A stretch of 6,253 nt of DNA, taken from positions 1-6,253 of the forward strand of contig JAZNRV010000023.1 in the NCBI GenBank assembly GCA_045590855.1, in the 5' to 3' direction. Each line of letters starts with the position of its first letter. The stretch's first letter is position 1. Of the stretch, positions 1-5,565 are shown piece by piece. The notes beneath the pieces are model-generated. The model did not search any database. It was not told the DNA's origin and saw only the letters and a list, made by a program, of their open reading frames with translations. A program made the position numbers and the translations under genes. The DNA comes from RGIG3009 sp045590855 (GTDB taxonomy: Bacteria > Bacillota > Clostridia > Oscillospirales > Acutalibacteraceae).

Positions 1-1790
1 TGCCCATGATGATTACGGTGGTGCTTTCGTCCAATATGCGGCGTATGCTCAAAGATAATGTGCTGGTACGCAAATTGGTCGGTATTGAAACCTCCGGCAG
101 TATTAACATTTTGTTCAGCGACAAAACCGGTACGCTGACCAAAGGGAAACCCGAAGTTACACAATTTGTCGATGCTATGGGGAACACTTACGTGCGCCTT
201 GCTCAACTGCAAAAAACAAAGTTATGGGATTTTGTTCGGTTAGCCTGCCTTTACAACACCGAAAGTGAATTTTCTTACGGAAAAGTGATTGGCGGCAATG
301 CCACCGACCGCGCATTACTAAACTACATTCACGGTTTTCAGACCTTGCACCGCCACGAAACACTCCTCGAACACCTCCCCTTTGACAGTGTAAAAAAATG
401 GTCTGCCGCCGAAATCGAAGGAACGTTACCGATGATGAATGGCACTCCCCTTTCTCGATTGAGTTTATACAAAGGTGCCGCCGAAAAAATATTGCCTGCT
501 TGCAGTCAATACATAGACGAGATGGGAAGTACCAAACCTTTGAACGAGTTGCCGACAGCGCTTGTTTCGGCTCGGCAAAAAATGGAACAGGATGCCATGC
601 GCGTGTTGGTGTTGGCGATTTGCACACAACCGCTTAGTGAAAATCCATCCGATTTGATTTTACTGGGGTTGGTGGGATTGCGCGACGAACTGCGTCCCGA
701 GGTGCGTCGCTCGGTAAAACTGGTCAAACAAGCGGGGATTCAAACCGTTATGATAACAGGTGACGGCAAACAAACCGCCGCCGCCATTGCTCGCGCCGCC
801 GGTTTGCTGAATGATACCGATGACAAAACCTATGCCGTGTTGAGCGGAGAACAATTAGCGGGAATGAGTGACGAGAAGTTGCGTCAAAAATTGCCGTTAT
901 TGCGTGTTATCTCGCGCGCGTTGCCGACCGACAAAAGCCGTTTGATTCGTCTTTCGCAAGAAAACGGATTGGTTGTCGGTATGACAGGTGACGGTGTCAA
1001 CGATGCGCCCGCTCTCAAAAAAGCCGACGTGGGATTTGCCATGGGAAGCGGTACCGAAGTCGCCAAGCAAGCGGGTGATATTGTTGTTTTGGACGACAAT
1101 TTTTCTTCCGTGGTCAAGGCTATCTTGTATGGACGGACAATTTTTAAGAGTATTCGAAAATTTATTGTGTTCCAACTGACCATGAATCTTTGCGCGGTGG
1201 GGATTTCGATTATTGGTCCGTTTATCGGTGTGGAAACACCCGTTACCGTGGTGCAAATGTTGTGGATAAATATTATTATGGATACGCTGGCGGGGTTAGC
1301 CTTTGCGGGTGAACCGCCATTGCTTGAATATCTGCAAGAACCACCCAAACGACGAGATGAACCGATATTAAACCGCTATATGCTCAATCAAATTCTTTGT
1401 ACGGGCGGTTTTACCGTGGCATTATGCGTTGCTTTTTTGAAAATGGACCTTTCCAAAGTGTTGTTTCGGTACAGCACAGCGCCGATATATTGGATGACGG
1501 CATTTTTTGCCTTGTTCATCTTTTGCGGTATTTTTAACAGTTTTAACGCGCGCACGTATCGGCTGAACTTGCTGGCGTATTTGCGCAAAAATCCATTGTT
1601 TATGGTGATTATGAGTGTGGTGGCGCTGGTACAAATCGGGCTTATTTACTATGGTGGTACGCTGTTTCGCACGGCAGCTCTCTCGATGCGTGAGTTGTTG
1701 CTAATTGCCGGTGTTTCCGCTTTGGTGATTCCGTTTGACTGGCTACGAAAAGTCTTACTCAGGGTATTCCACCGAAAAGGGAGTTTGTAG
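1..1790 (+). CDS. P-type Ca2+-transporting ATPase, PMCA (P2B)-like, C-terminal 594+ residues (5' end outside window)
   Basis: ATP-driven cation export pump of the cytoplasmic membrane, most likely for Ca2+. The reading frame is open to the left edge and begins with Leu-Pro just before Met-Met, matching the conserved PEGLP of M4. The ATG at base 6 is therefore internal, and about 250-300 residues (M1-M4, actuator domain) are missing. Counting that Met as 1: DKTGTLT phosphorylation loop at 39-45 (Asp39 is the phospho-acceptor), the N-domain KGA at 156-158, TGDG at 251-254, and the hinge GDGVNDAP at 328-335. M5-M10 run from about 385 to 588. M5 has Asn394 followed by Ala397 where SERCA has a Ca2+-binding Glu, and M6 has Asn422 and Asp426 within LWINIIMDT. 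As I recall the family, this is the P2B calmodulin-pump pattern, implying one Ca2+ site per cycle. The substrate is inferred from these residues, not shown. The downstream gene starts after 50 bases, so co-transcription is possible. Confidence 0.93.
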   Translation, partial: PMMITVVLSSNMRRMLKDNVLVRKLVGIETSGSINILFSDKTGTLTKGKPEVTQFVDAMGNTYVRLAQLQKTKLWDFVRLACLYNTESEFSYGKVIGGNATDRALLNYIHGFQTLHRHETLLEHLPFDSVKKWSAAEIEGTLPMMNGTPLSRLSLYKGAAEKILPACSQYIDEMGSTKPLNELPTALVSARQKMEQDAMRVLVLAICTQPLSENPSDLILLGLVGLRDELRPEVRRSVKLVKQAGIQTVMITGDGKQTAAAIARAAGLLNDTDDKTYAVLSGEQLAGMSDEKLRQKLPLLRVISRALPTDKSRLIRLSQENGLVVGMTGDGVNDAPALKKADVGFAMGSGTEVAKQAGDIVVLDDNFSSVVKAILYGRTIFKSIRKFIVFQLTMNLCAVGISIIGPFIGVETPVTVVQMLWINIIMDTLAGLAFAGEPPLLEYLQEPPKRRDEPILNRYMLNQILCTGGFTVALCVAFLKMDLSKVLFRYSTAPIYWMTAFFALFIFCGIFNSFNARTYRLNLLAYLRKNPLFMVIMSVVALVQIGLIYYGGTLFRTAALSMRELLLIAGVSALVIPFDWLRKVLLRVFHRKGSL

Positions 1791-1803
1791 ATTAAAAGAA
1801 AAT

Positions 1804-1850
1804 GCGACGGCTTATACTATTTTTTGGAGAGTGATAGTATATGCCGTCGC
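1804..1850 (+). promoter_or_regulatory. Inverted repeat enclosing the Shine-Dalgarno and start codon of the membrane-protein gene
   Basis: Bases 1804-1820 pair with 1834-1850 over 17 positions with a single T/T mismatch (1812/1842). The 13-base loop is 1821-1833. The loop contains the Shine-Dalgarno GGAGAG (1826-1831), and the ATG (1841-1843) plus the next codons lie in the 3' arm. The outer eight pairs are GC-rich and perfect. An mRNA hairpin here would hide the start codon while displaying the ribosome binding site. On the plus strand no T-run follows, so it is a poor terminator in that direction. On the minus strand it is followed by a T-rich stretch. Whether it regulates translation, terminates antisense transcription or protects RNA ends is inference. 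Confidence 0.6.
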
Positions 1851-2617
1851 AAAATTTATATGTTTCTCCCAAAAGGGCAAGTCTGTTATTATCAAAACAT
1901 TGGAAAAGTGCTTTTGCAGTTGAGGGTTTTGTGCTGTTATGCCAAGCACTGCCGATTCTTTTGTGGATTGTTTTGGTGAACACTGTCACACCACAGCAAA
2001 GTGCCGTCGGTTGTGTGGTACTCTTGTGGGCGGATTTGCTGCTACTTTCACCTTTGAAAGCGGGAAAAGCGTTGTTTTATAGTGGCATTGTAAAGCAGCG
2101 GACAGCAGTGAATTTTTCGCGGTTATTTTACTTTTTTAAAAAAGGATACCGTCGCGCAGTTCGATGGCGGCTACGCTTGTGGCTTACACGGTACGGTTAC
2201 TGGTTATTGGGATTACTGCCTTGTTCCGCTTTGCTTTTTTGGAACCGATTTTTACAAAGTTATCCCGTGCTTTCTGCTATTTCCCTTTTGTTAGCGGTTG
2301 TTTTGGGGGTTTTTGCCGTTGTGTTCACCGAAATTCGGTTGTTGCGGTATTTGGCGGCGGTATACCTGCTCCCCTACGCCTTGCCTTTTAAAGAGGTTTT
2401 TACACTGTCAAAAACTATTTTTGCCAAACAATTAAACCGCTGGGTAAATTTTTATCTTTCATACGGGTATCTTATCTTGTTCCCCCCTGTGTTTTATACC
2501 GCCCGCGCCGCTACGGTGCACACCATGATGCAAGAGTTTGCAAAACAACCCTTGCAACATTGGAAAAATCATGGTAAAATATTGAGCGAATTACATGATA
2601 TCTTGGAGGAAACATGA
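1841..2617 (+). CDS. Polytopic membrane protein of unknown function, 258 aa
   Basis: I do not recognise this protein. It is strongly hydrophobic, with likely membrane segments near residues 25-47, 54-72, 113-134, 142-164, 168-183 and 205-223. There is a basic cytoplasmic-looking loop at about 84-112 rich in Arg and Lys, and a polar C-terminal tail. No signal peptide cleavage site or catalytic motif is visible. The spacing of paired helices around a loop followed by a second helical half faintly recalls DUF975-type membrane proteins, but that is only an impression. ATG 1841 is the most upstream start because an in-frame TAG sits at 1835-1837. GGAGAG lies 9 bases ahead, inside the loop of the hairpin that also pairs the start codon. 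The stop overlaps the ATG of the ABC-F gene, so the two are probably one translational unit. A functional link between them is inference. Confidence 0.85.
   Translation: MPSQNLYVSPKRASLLLSKHWKSAFAVEGFVLLCQALPILLWIVLVNTVTPQQSAVGCVVLLWADLLLLSPLKAGKALFYSGIVKQRTAVNFSRLFYFFKKGYRRAVRWRLRLWLTRYGYWLLGLLPCSALLFWNRFLQSYPVLSAISLLLAVVLGVFAVVFTEIRLLRYLAAVYLLPYALPFKEVFTLSKTIFAKQLNRWVNFYLSYGYLILFPPVFYTARAATVHTMMQEFAKQPLQHWKNHGKILSELHDILEET
2605..2617 (+). promoter_or_regulatory. Ribosome binding site and ATGA stop/start overlap of the ABC-F gene
   Basis: GGAGGA at 2605-2610 lies 3 bases before ATG 2614, a strong but short-spaced site. The TGA stop of the preceding membrane-protein gene (2615-2617) overlaps this ATG by two bases. 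The arrangement fixes the ABC-F start and suggests translational coupling by reinitiation. Confidence 0.8.
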
Positions 2618-4212
2618 TTACCGTATCGGATTTAGGAATTAATTTTAGTGGACAAAACCTGTTCACACACGTCAATTTGTTGTTCACGCCGGGCAACTGC
2701 TACGGCGTTATCGGTGCCAACGGTGCCGGTAAATCCACCTTTTTGCGCATTTTATCGGGGGATTTGGAACCCTCTTCCGGTGAAGTGATTATCGACAAAA
2801 AGAACCGTATGTCGGTGTTAAAGCAAGACCACTACGCGTACGATGAATACACCGTGCTGGATACCATTATTTTGGGTAATCCGCGGTTGTATGAGATTAT
2901 GCAACAAAAAGACGCGCTTTACGCCAAAGAAGATTTCAGTGAAGAAGACGGTGTTCTTGCCTCGGAACTGGAAGGCGAGTTTGCAGAACTCAACGGCTGG
3001 GAAGCCGAAACCGAAGCAGGACAAATTCTGCAAGGTTTGGGGCTTTCGGTGGATTTGTTGTATCAGCCCATGTCTTCTCTGCCGGATAAAGACAAGGTCA
3101 AAGTGTTATTAGCGCAAGCCTTGTTTGGCCAACCGGATATTATTTTGCTCGACGAGCCAACCAACCACTTGGACATTGCTTCCATTGCGTGGTTGGAAGA
3201 CTTTTTGATGGATTATATCGGCACGGTCATTGTGGTTTCGCACGACCGTCACTTCCTCAACAACGTTTGTACCCATATCGTCGATGTAGATTATAATAAG
3301 ATTAAAATTTATGTCGGTAACTACGATTTCTGGTATGAGTCCAGCCAACTCATGCAAAAAATCATGAAAGAGCAAAACAAAAAAGCGGAAGATAAAATTC
3401 GCGAGTTGCAAAACTTTATCCAACGCTTTTCCGCCAACAAATCCAAATCCAAACAAGCCACTTCCCGTAAAAAGTTGATTGAAAAATTGACGGTGGAAGA
3501 AATGCCTGCCTCGTCACGGCGGTACCCGTTTGTCGGGTTTACCATGGACCGCGAAGCGGGCAAAGAGATTTTGGCAGTGGAAGATTTGTGCCTGGCGGTG
3601 GATGGCGAAACGGTGCTCAACAAAGTTTCGTTCCGTGTCAACAAAGGCGACAAAATTGCGTTTGTCGGCGAAAACGAATTGGCAATCACTGCCTTGTTCC
3701 GCGTGTTAGCCGATGAAATCGCGGCAGATTCCGGCTCGTTCAAATGGGGCGGTACCACTTCGCAATCCTTCTTCCCCAAAGACAATTCCGCGTTCTTTGA
3801 CGATTGCGATTTGAATTTGTTGCAATGGCTCAACCAATATTCCCAAGACAATACCGAAACGTATTTACGCGGATTTTTGGGGAAAATGCTGTTCTCCGGT
3901 GACGACGTACAAAAACCTGTTAAGGTGTTATCGGGTGGCGAAAAGGTGCGTTGCATGTTATCCCGCATGATGATGTTCGGCGCCAACGTGTTGGTGCTGG
4001 ACCAACCCACCAACCACTTGGACTTGGAATCCATCACCGCGGTCAACGACGGGTTGATTGATTTTAAAGGCAACGTGTTGTTCTCATCTTATGACCACCA
4101 ATTTATTCAAACGGTTGCCAACCGTATTATTGAATTTTTACCCGACGGCAGTATCATTGATAAAATGATGACCTACGACGAGTATTTGGAATGGAAAGCA
4201 GCAAATAAATAA
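2614..4212 (+). CDS. ABC-F family ATPase, YkpA/YbiT-like, 532 aa, with a degenerate second ATP site
   Basis: Soluble protein with two ATPase domains and no membrane segments. ABC-F proteins of this kind bind the ribosome E site and affect elongation or stalled ribosomes; the exact role of the YkpA/YbiT branch is poorly defined. Domain 1: Walker A GANGAGKS (34-41), Q-loop Gln71, Walker B with Asp180-Glu181, PTNHLD, and H-loop His210. Its signature region reads SSLPDKDK (154-161) instead of LSGGQ. The inter-domain linker is Lys/Arg-rich, about 245-295, as expected of the family's P-site tRNA-interacting motif. Domain 2: intact signature LSGGEK (439-444), but Walker A Lys is Ile358, the Walker B Glu is Gln464, the H-loop His is Tyr493 and the Q-loop position is Lys389. 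The frame is intact and the length is normal, so this is a divergent gene rather than a broken one. It is coupled by overlap to the upstream membrane-protein gene. It is more likely a translation factor than a transporter subunit. Confidence 0.95.
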   Translation: MITVSDLGINFSGQNLFTHVNLLFTPGNCYGVIGANGAGKSTFLRILSGDLEPSSGEVIIDKKNRMSVLKQDHYAYDEYTVLDTIILGNPRLYEIMQQKDALYAKEDFSEEDGVLASELEGEFAELNGWEAETEAGQILQGLGLSVDLLYQPMSSLPDKDKVKVLLAQALFGQPDIILLDEPTNHLDIASIAWLEDFLMDYIGTVIVVSHDRHFLNNVCTHIVDVDYNKIKIYVGNYDFWYESSQLMQKIMKEQNKKAEDKIRELQNFIQRFSANKSKSKQATSRKKLIEKLTVEEMPASSRRYPFVGFTMDREAGKEILAVEDLCLAVDGETVLNKVSFRVNKGDKIAFVGENELAITALFRVLADEIAADSGSFKWGGTTSQSFFPKDNSAFFDDCDLNLLQWLNQYSQDNTETYLRGFLGKMLFSGDDVQKPVKVLSGGEKVRCMLSRMMMFGANVLVLDQPTNHLDLESITAVNDGLIDFKGNVLFSSYDHQFIQTVANRIIEFLPDGSIIDKMMTYDEYLEWKAANK

Positions 4213-4223
4213 CAAAAACAGGG

Positions 4224-4257
4224 CAATCGGGTACAGTCGAATGGCTATACCCGCTTG
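4224..4257 (+). terminator. Weak hairpin downstream of the ABC-F gene, possible terminator
   Basis: CAATCGGGTA (4224-4233) pairs with TACCCGCTTG (4248-4257) in 9 of 10 positions, leaving a 14-base loop. It lies 12 bases after the ABC-F stop. The bases that follow (TGTTGTTG) are not a proper T-tract, so termination here would be weak or factor-assisted. No better terminator is visible before the next promoter. Confidence 0.35.
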
Positions 4258-4308
4258 TGTTGTTGTAAACTCTCGACACAGCATCAATATACATTCTTTT
4301 TTAATATA

Positions 4309-4337
4309 TTTACATTTCCTAAAAAAGATGCTATAAT
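4309..4337 (+). promoter_or_regulatory. Sigma-A type promoter of the lipoprotein gene
   Basis: TTTACA at 4309-4314 and a perfect TATAAT at 4332-4337 are separated by exactly 17 bases in an A/T-rich context. The predicted start of transcription is about 4343-4345. That coincides with the first base of the long leader helix (4343), meaning the RNA would begin already paired to a distal segment. The implied 5' leader before the lipoprotein ATG is about 190 bases, far longer than needed for a ribosome binding site. Confidence 0.82.
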
Positions 4338-4342
4338 AGGGA

Positions 4343-4520
4343 TACCACACTTAAAACTCTATACTGTATTACTGCATTCAGAAGTGGGCATTTTATTTTG
4401 GTAAAAATGCTGACTTCAATCTTTCCATTTCTGAATGCGGGAGTTTTTTGTGTGGTAGCAAATCGAAGTCAAGCATTTTTCGGTGTGTGTGACTTCGGTT
4501 GCACACACTTTTTTATTTTT
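4343..4520 (+). ncRNA. Structured leader RNA, candidate attenuator or riboswitch-like element upstream of the lipoprotein gene
   Basis: An outer helix pairs 4343-4360 with 4440-4457 (16 pairs counting one G-U, interrupted by a TT/TT internal loop). Inside it, 4374-4383 pairs perfectly with 4429-4438 (10 bp), leaving a 13-base bulge (4361-4373) on one side. Competing segments follow. Segment A (4381-4394) pairs with B (4404-4417) as 5 + 7 pairs around a small internal loop. B (4403-4417) can instead pair with C (4465-4480) over 15 bp with one bulged A. C, extended to 4458-4471, can instead pair with D (4490-4502) over about 13 bp. D lies within the terminator hairpin 4483-4508. A:B plus C:D would block the terminator; B:C would allow it. 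This is the logic of an attenuator. I could not match it to a T-box, a known riboswitch or 6S RNA. A ligand or trigger is unknown. Confidence 0.5.
4483..4520 (+). terminator. Intrinsic terminator in the leader, just before the lipoprotein ribosome binding site
   Basis: GTGTGTG (4483-4489) pairs with CACACAC (4502-4508), followed immediately by TTTTTTATTTTT (4509-4520). The terminator loop contains the 3' arm of a competing hairpin (4458-4471 with 4490-4502), so the two structures exclude each other. It stops 0 bases before the AAGGGG ribosome binding site at 4521-4526. That position makes sense for conditional read-through into the gene. Confidence 0.6.
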
Positions 4521-4537
4521 AAGGGGATATCAAAATG
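4521..4537 (+). promoter_or_regulatory. Ribosome binding site of the lipoprotein gene
   Basis: AAGGGG at 4521-4526, 8 bases before the ATG at 4535. It directly follows the T-run of the leader terminator and fixes the lipoprotein start. Confidence 0.75.
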
Positions 4538-5329
4538 CGAAAATTAATCACTTTTATCGCGATCACTTTCTTATTACTAAGTTTGTCAGCGTGCTCTAAT
4601 AACGATGAGCTATTGCCAAATGCTACAACCACATTACCAACAGAAGTCACCACAACCGCAACGGAAGGTACGCAAACAACACGCAAAAAAACCACTGCAA
4701 AGAAAACAACAAAAAAAGCTACACCGACCACAAAAAAGACAACTACTAAAAAAACCACCACTACGACTACAAAAGAACCTACAACTACAACCACATCCTC
4801 TTCCGCAATTTTAATTACAACCATGCCCACAAAAGAATCTACAACCTTTTCCTCTTCCTCGACTGTAATTATAACCACAACAACGCAATCATCAACAACT
4901 GACATTGATAAATTTTACATTGAACAATCTGCTTTTTGGGAGCAATACGACTTAGCACTAGAACAGTACAACGCCGAAATTGAAGAGGATATCCGATTGT
5001 ATGAAGAAGAAAAAGATGAATGGTTGGACCTTTGGAGTGAATATCACACTCAACATGTCCTTGATGAAAGATTTCTTCAAGAAAGATATGCGAACATGGG
5101 GTTATTAAACTCCGGTTCTTACCAAAGTGCAATAAACAACCTTAACCAAAAGTACCGTAGCATATATACAGAGTGTACTAATAACACACAACTTTTGCAA
5201 AAAGAAATTGATAGATTAAAAAGCGAAAAAGAAAATCCAAATATAAATAAAATTTTAGCAATTATAGCTTATAACAACAATTATACAGCAGATGAAGTTC
5301 TCGATAAATACTACAACTTTATGGAATAG
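4535..5329 (+). CDS. Thr/Lys-rich lipoprotein with helical C-terminal domain, 264 aa, unknown function
   Basis: Exported lipid-anchored surface protein. Residues 1-20 are a lipoprotein signal peptide: Arg2-Lys3, a hydrophobic stretch 4-16, and lipobox Leu-Ser-Ala-Cys ending at Cys20, followed by SNNDE. Residues 31-122 form a low-complexity spacer that is about half Thr (44 of 92) with Lys, Pro and Ser. Such spacers in clostridial surface proteins hold a domain away from the membrane through the cell wall and may be O-glycosylated (inference). Residues 125-264 are Glu/Tyr/Trp-rich and predicted helical, possibly coiled coil around 135-170 and 215-235, with a MGLLNSGSYQSA turn at 188-199. No enzyme motif is seen. 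The gene is more A/T-rich than the ABC-F gene upstream. It has its own promoter, a long structured leader and a strong terminator, so it is a single-gene unit. The function is not recognisable. Confidence 0.88.
   Translation: MRKLITFIAITFLLLSLSACSNNDELLPNATTTLPTEVTTTATEGTQTTRKKTTAKKTTKKATPTTKKTTTKKTTTTTTKEPTTTTTSSSAILITTMPTKESTTFSSSSTVIITTTTQSSTTDIDKFYIEQSAFWEQYDLALEQYNAEIEEDIRLYEEEKDEWLDLWSEYHTQHVLDERFLQERYANMGLLNSGSYQSAINNLNQKYRSIYTECTNNTQLLQKEIDRLKSEKENPNINKILAIIAYNNNYTADEVLDKYYNFME
4625..4900 (+). repeat. Low-complexity ACA/ACC/AAA-rich coding tract (Thr/Lys spacer)
   Basis: Irregular repetition of Thr and Lys codons (mainly ACA, ACC, ACT and AAA) encodes the lipoprotein spacer. The codons are mixed rather than identical, so selection for Thr content is likelier than simple slippage alone, though length variation between strains would be expected. 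The opposite strand gives a spurious Val-rich open frame. Confidence 0.75.
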
Positions 5330-5359
5330 TTCTTTTGTTAATATGTTTTTTCAAAATTT

Positions 5360-5401
5360 TACGCGTCGCCGAAAATTTCGGCGACGCGTATTGTTTATTT
5401 T
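5360..5401. terminator. Perfect palindromic bidirectional terminator between convergent genes
   Basis: Arms 5360-5374 and 5376-5390 are exactly complementary around a single central base, giving a very stable GC-rich stem. It is followed on the plus strand by T-rich TTGTTTATTTT (5391-5401). On the minus strand the downstream bases (AAATTTTG) are a weaker tract. It lies 30 bases after the lipoprotein stop, and 5 bases past the stop of the short minus-strand frame ending at 5395, so it probably serves both directions. Confidence 0.8.
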
Positions 5402-5565
5402 CCGCAGTTTTTGTCAAAGCTGGGGTTGCAGGCGTAGAAGTTTTTGCTGTTAAGACGGTCGGTGGTAAGCTGTAAGCCTTCACCAGAACAACAATGGTGA
5501 AATGCTTTTGCGACGTCTTTTATTTTATATTTTCCACTTGATTTCAATGCTTTCTTTCGAGGCGG
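5395..5565 (-). pseudogene. Short Cys-rich open frame without ATG downstream of the recombinase; possible 3' remnant of an interrupted gene
   Basis: On the minus strand a frame opens after a stop at 5566-5568 and closes with TAA at 5395-5397, giving 56 residues. The last 40 look protein-like: they begin around KDVAKAFHHCC and end CNPSFDKNCGK, with four Cys and many C-ending codons unlike the A/T-rich recombinase end. There is no ATG; the only non-ATG start is TTG at 5545-5547 with a poor ribosome binding site. It overlaps the recombinase 3' end in the +1 register and stops just before the palindromic terminator. It may be the tail of a host gene cut by insertion at the recombinase's attachment site, a frameshifted former tail of the recombinase, or chance. 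I do not recognise the family. Confidence 0.33.

Noticed and set aside
6..8. ATG at base 6 as the true start of the P-type ATPase
   Set aside because: The frame is open to the left edge and the preceding codons give Leu-Pro, continuing the conserved M4 PEGLP motif; a protein starting here would lack M1-M4 and the actuator domain.
884..1348. 154-residue minus-strand open frame under the ATPase hinge and M5/M6
   Set aside because: Lies opposite highly conserved P-type ATPase motifs; no independent evidence of coding.
1785..1818. Promoter ahead of the membrane-protein gene (TTGTAG and TATACT)
   Set aside because: Spacing of 22 bases is too long and the -10-like element is part of the hairpin arm; no convincing promoter here.
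3321..4073. 250-residue open frame on the minus strand inside the ABC-F gene
   Set aside because: Shadow of a strongly conserved ABC-F coding region; no protein-like motifs or own signals.
4343..4457. MITE-like element with 18-bp terminal inverted repeats
   Set aside because: Ends are inverted repeats, but no clear target duplication is seen, and the repeat start coincides with the promoter's predicted start site, favouring an RNA structure. Other genomic copies would reopen this.
4343..4520. 6S RNA
   Set aside because: The ~178-base length, paired ends and one-sided central bulge recall 6S RNA, but the position directly ahead of a gene with terminator/antiterminator alternatives and the lack of recognisable 6S bubble sequence make a cis-acting leader more likely; a covariance search would decide.
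4519..4905. Val-rich 128-residue open frame on the minus strand
   Set aside because: It is the complement of the Thr codons of the lipoprotein spacer; its composition is an artefact and the plus frame has promoter, ribosome binding site, signal peptide and terminator.
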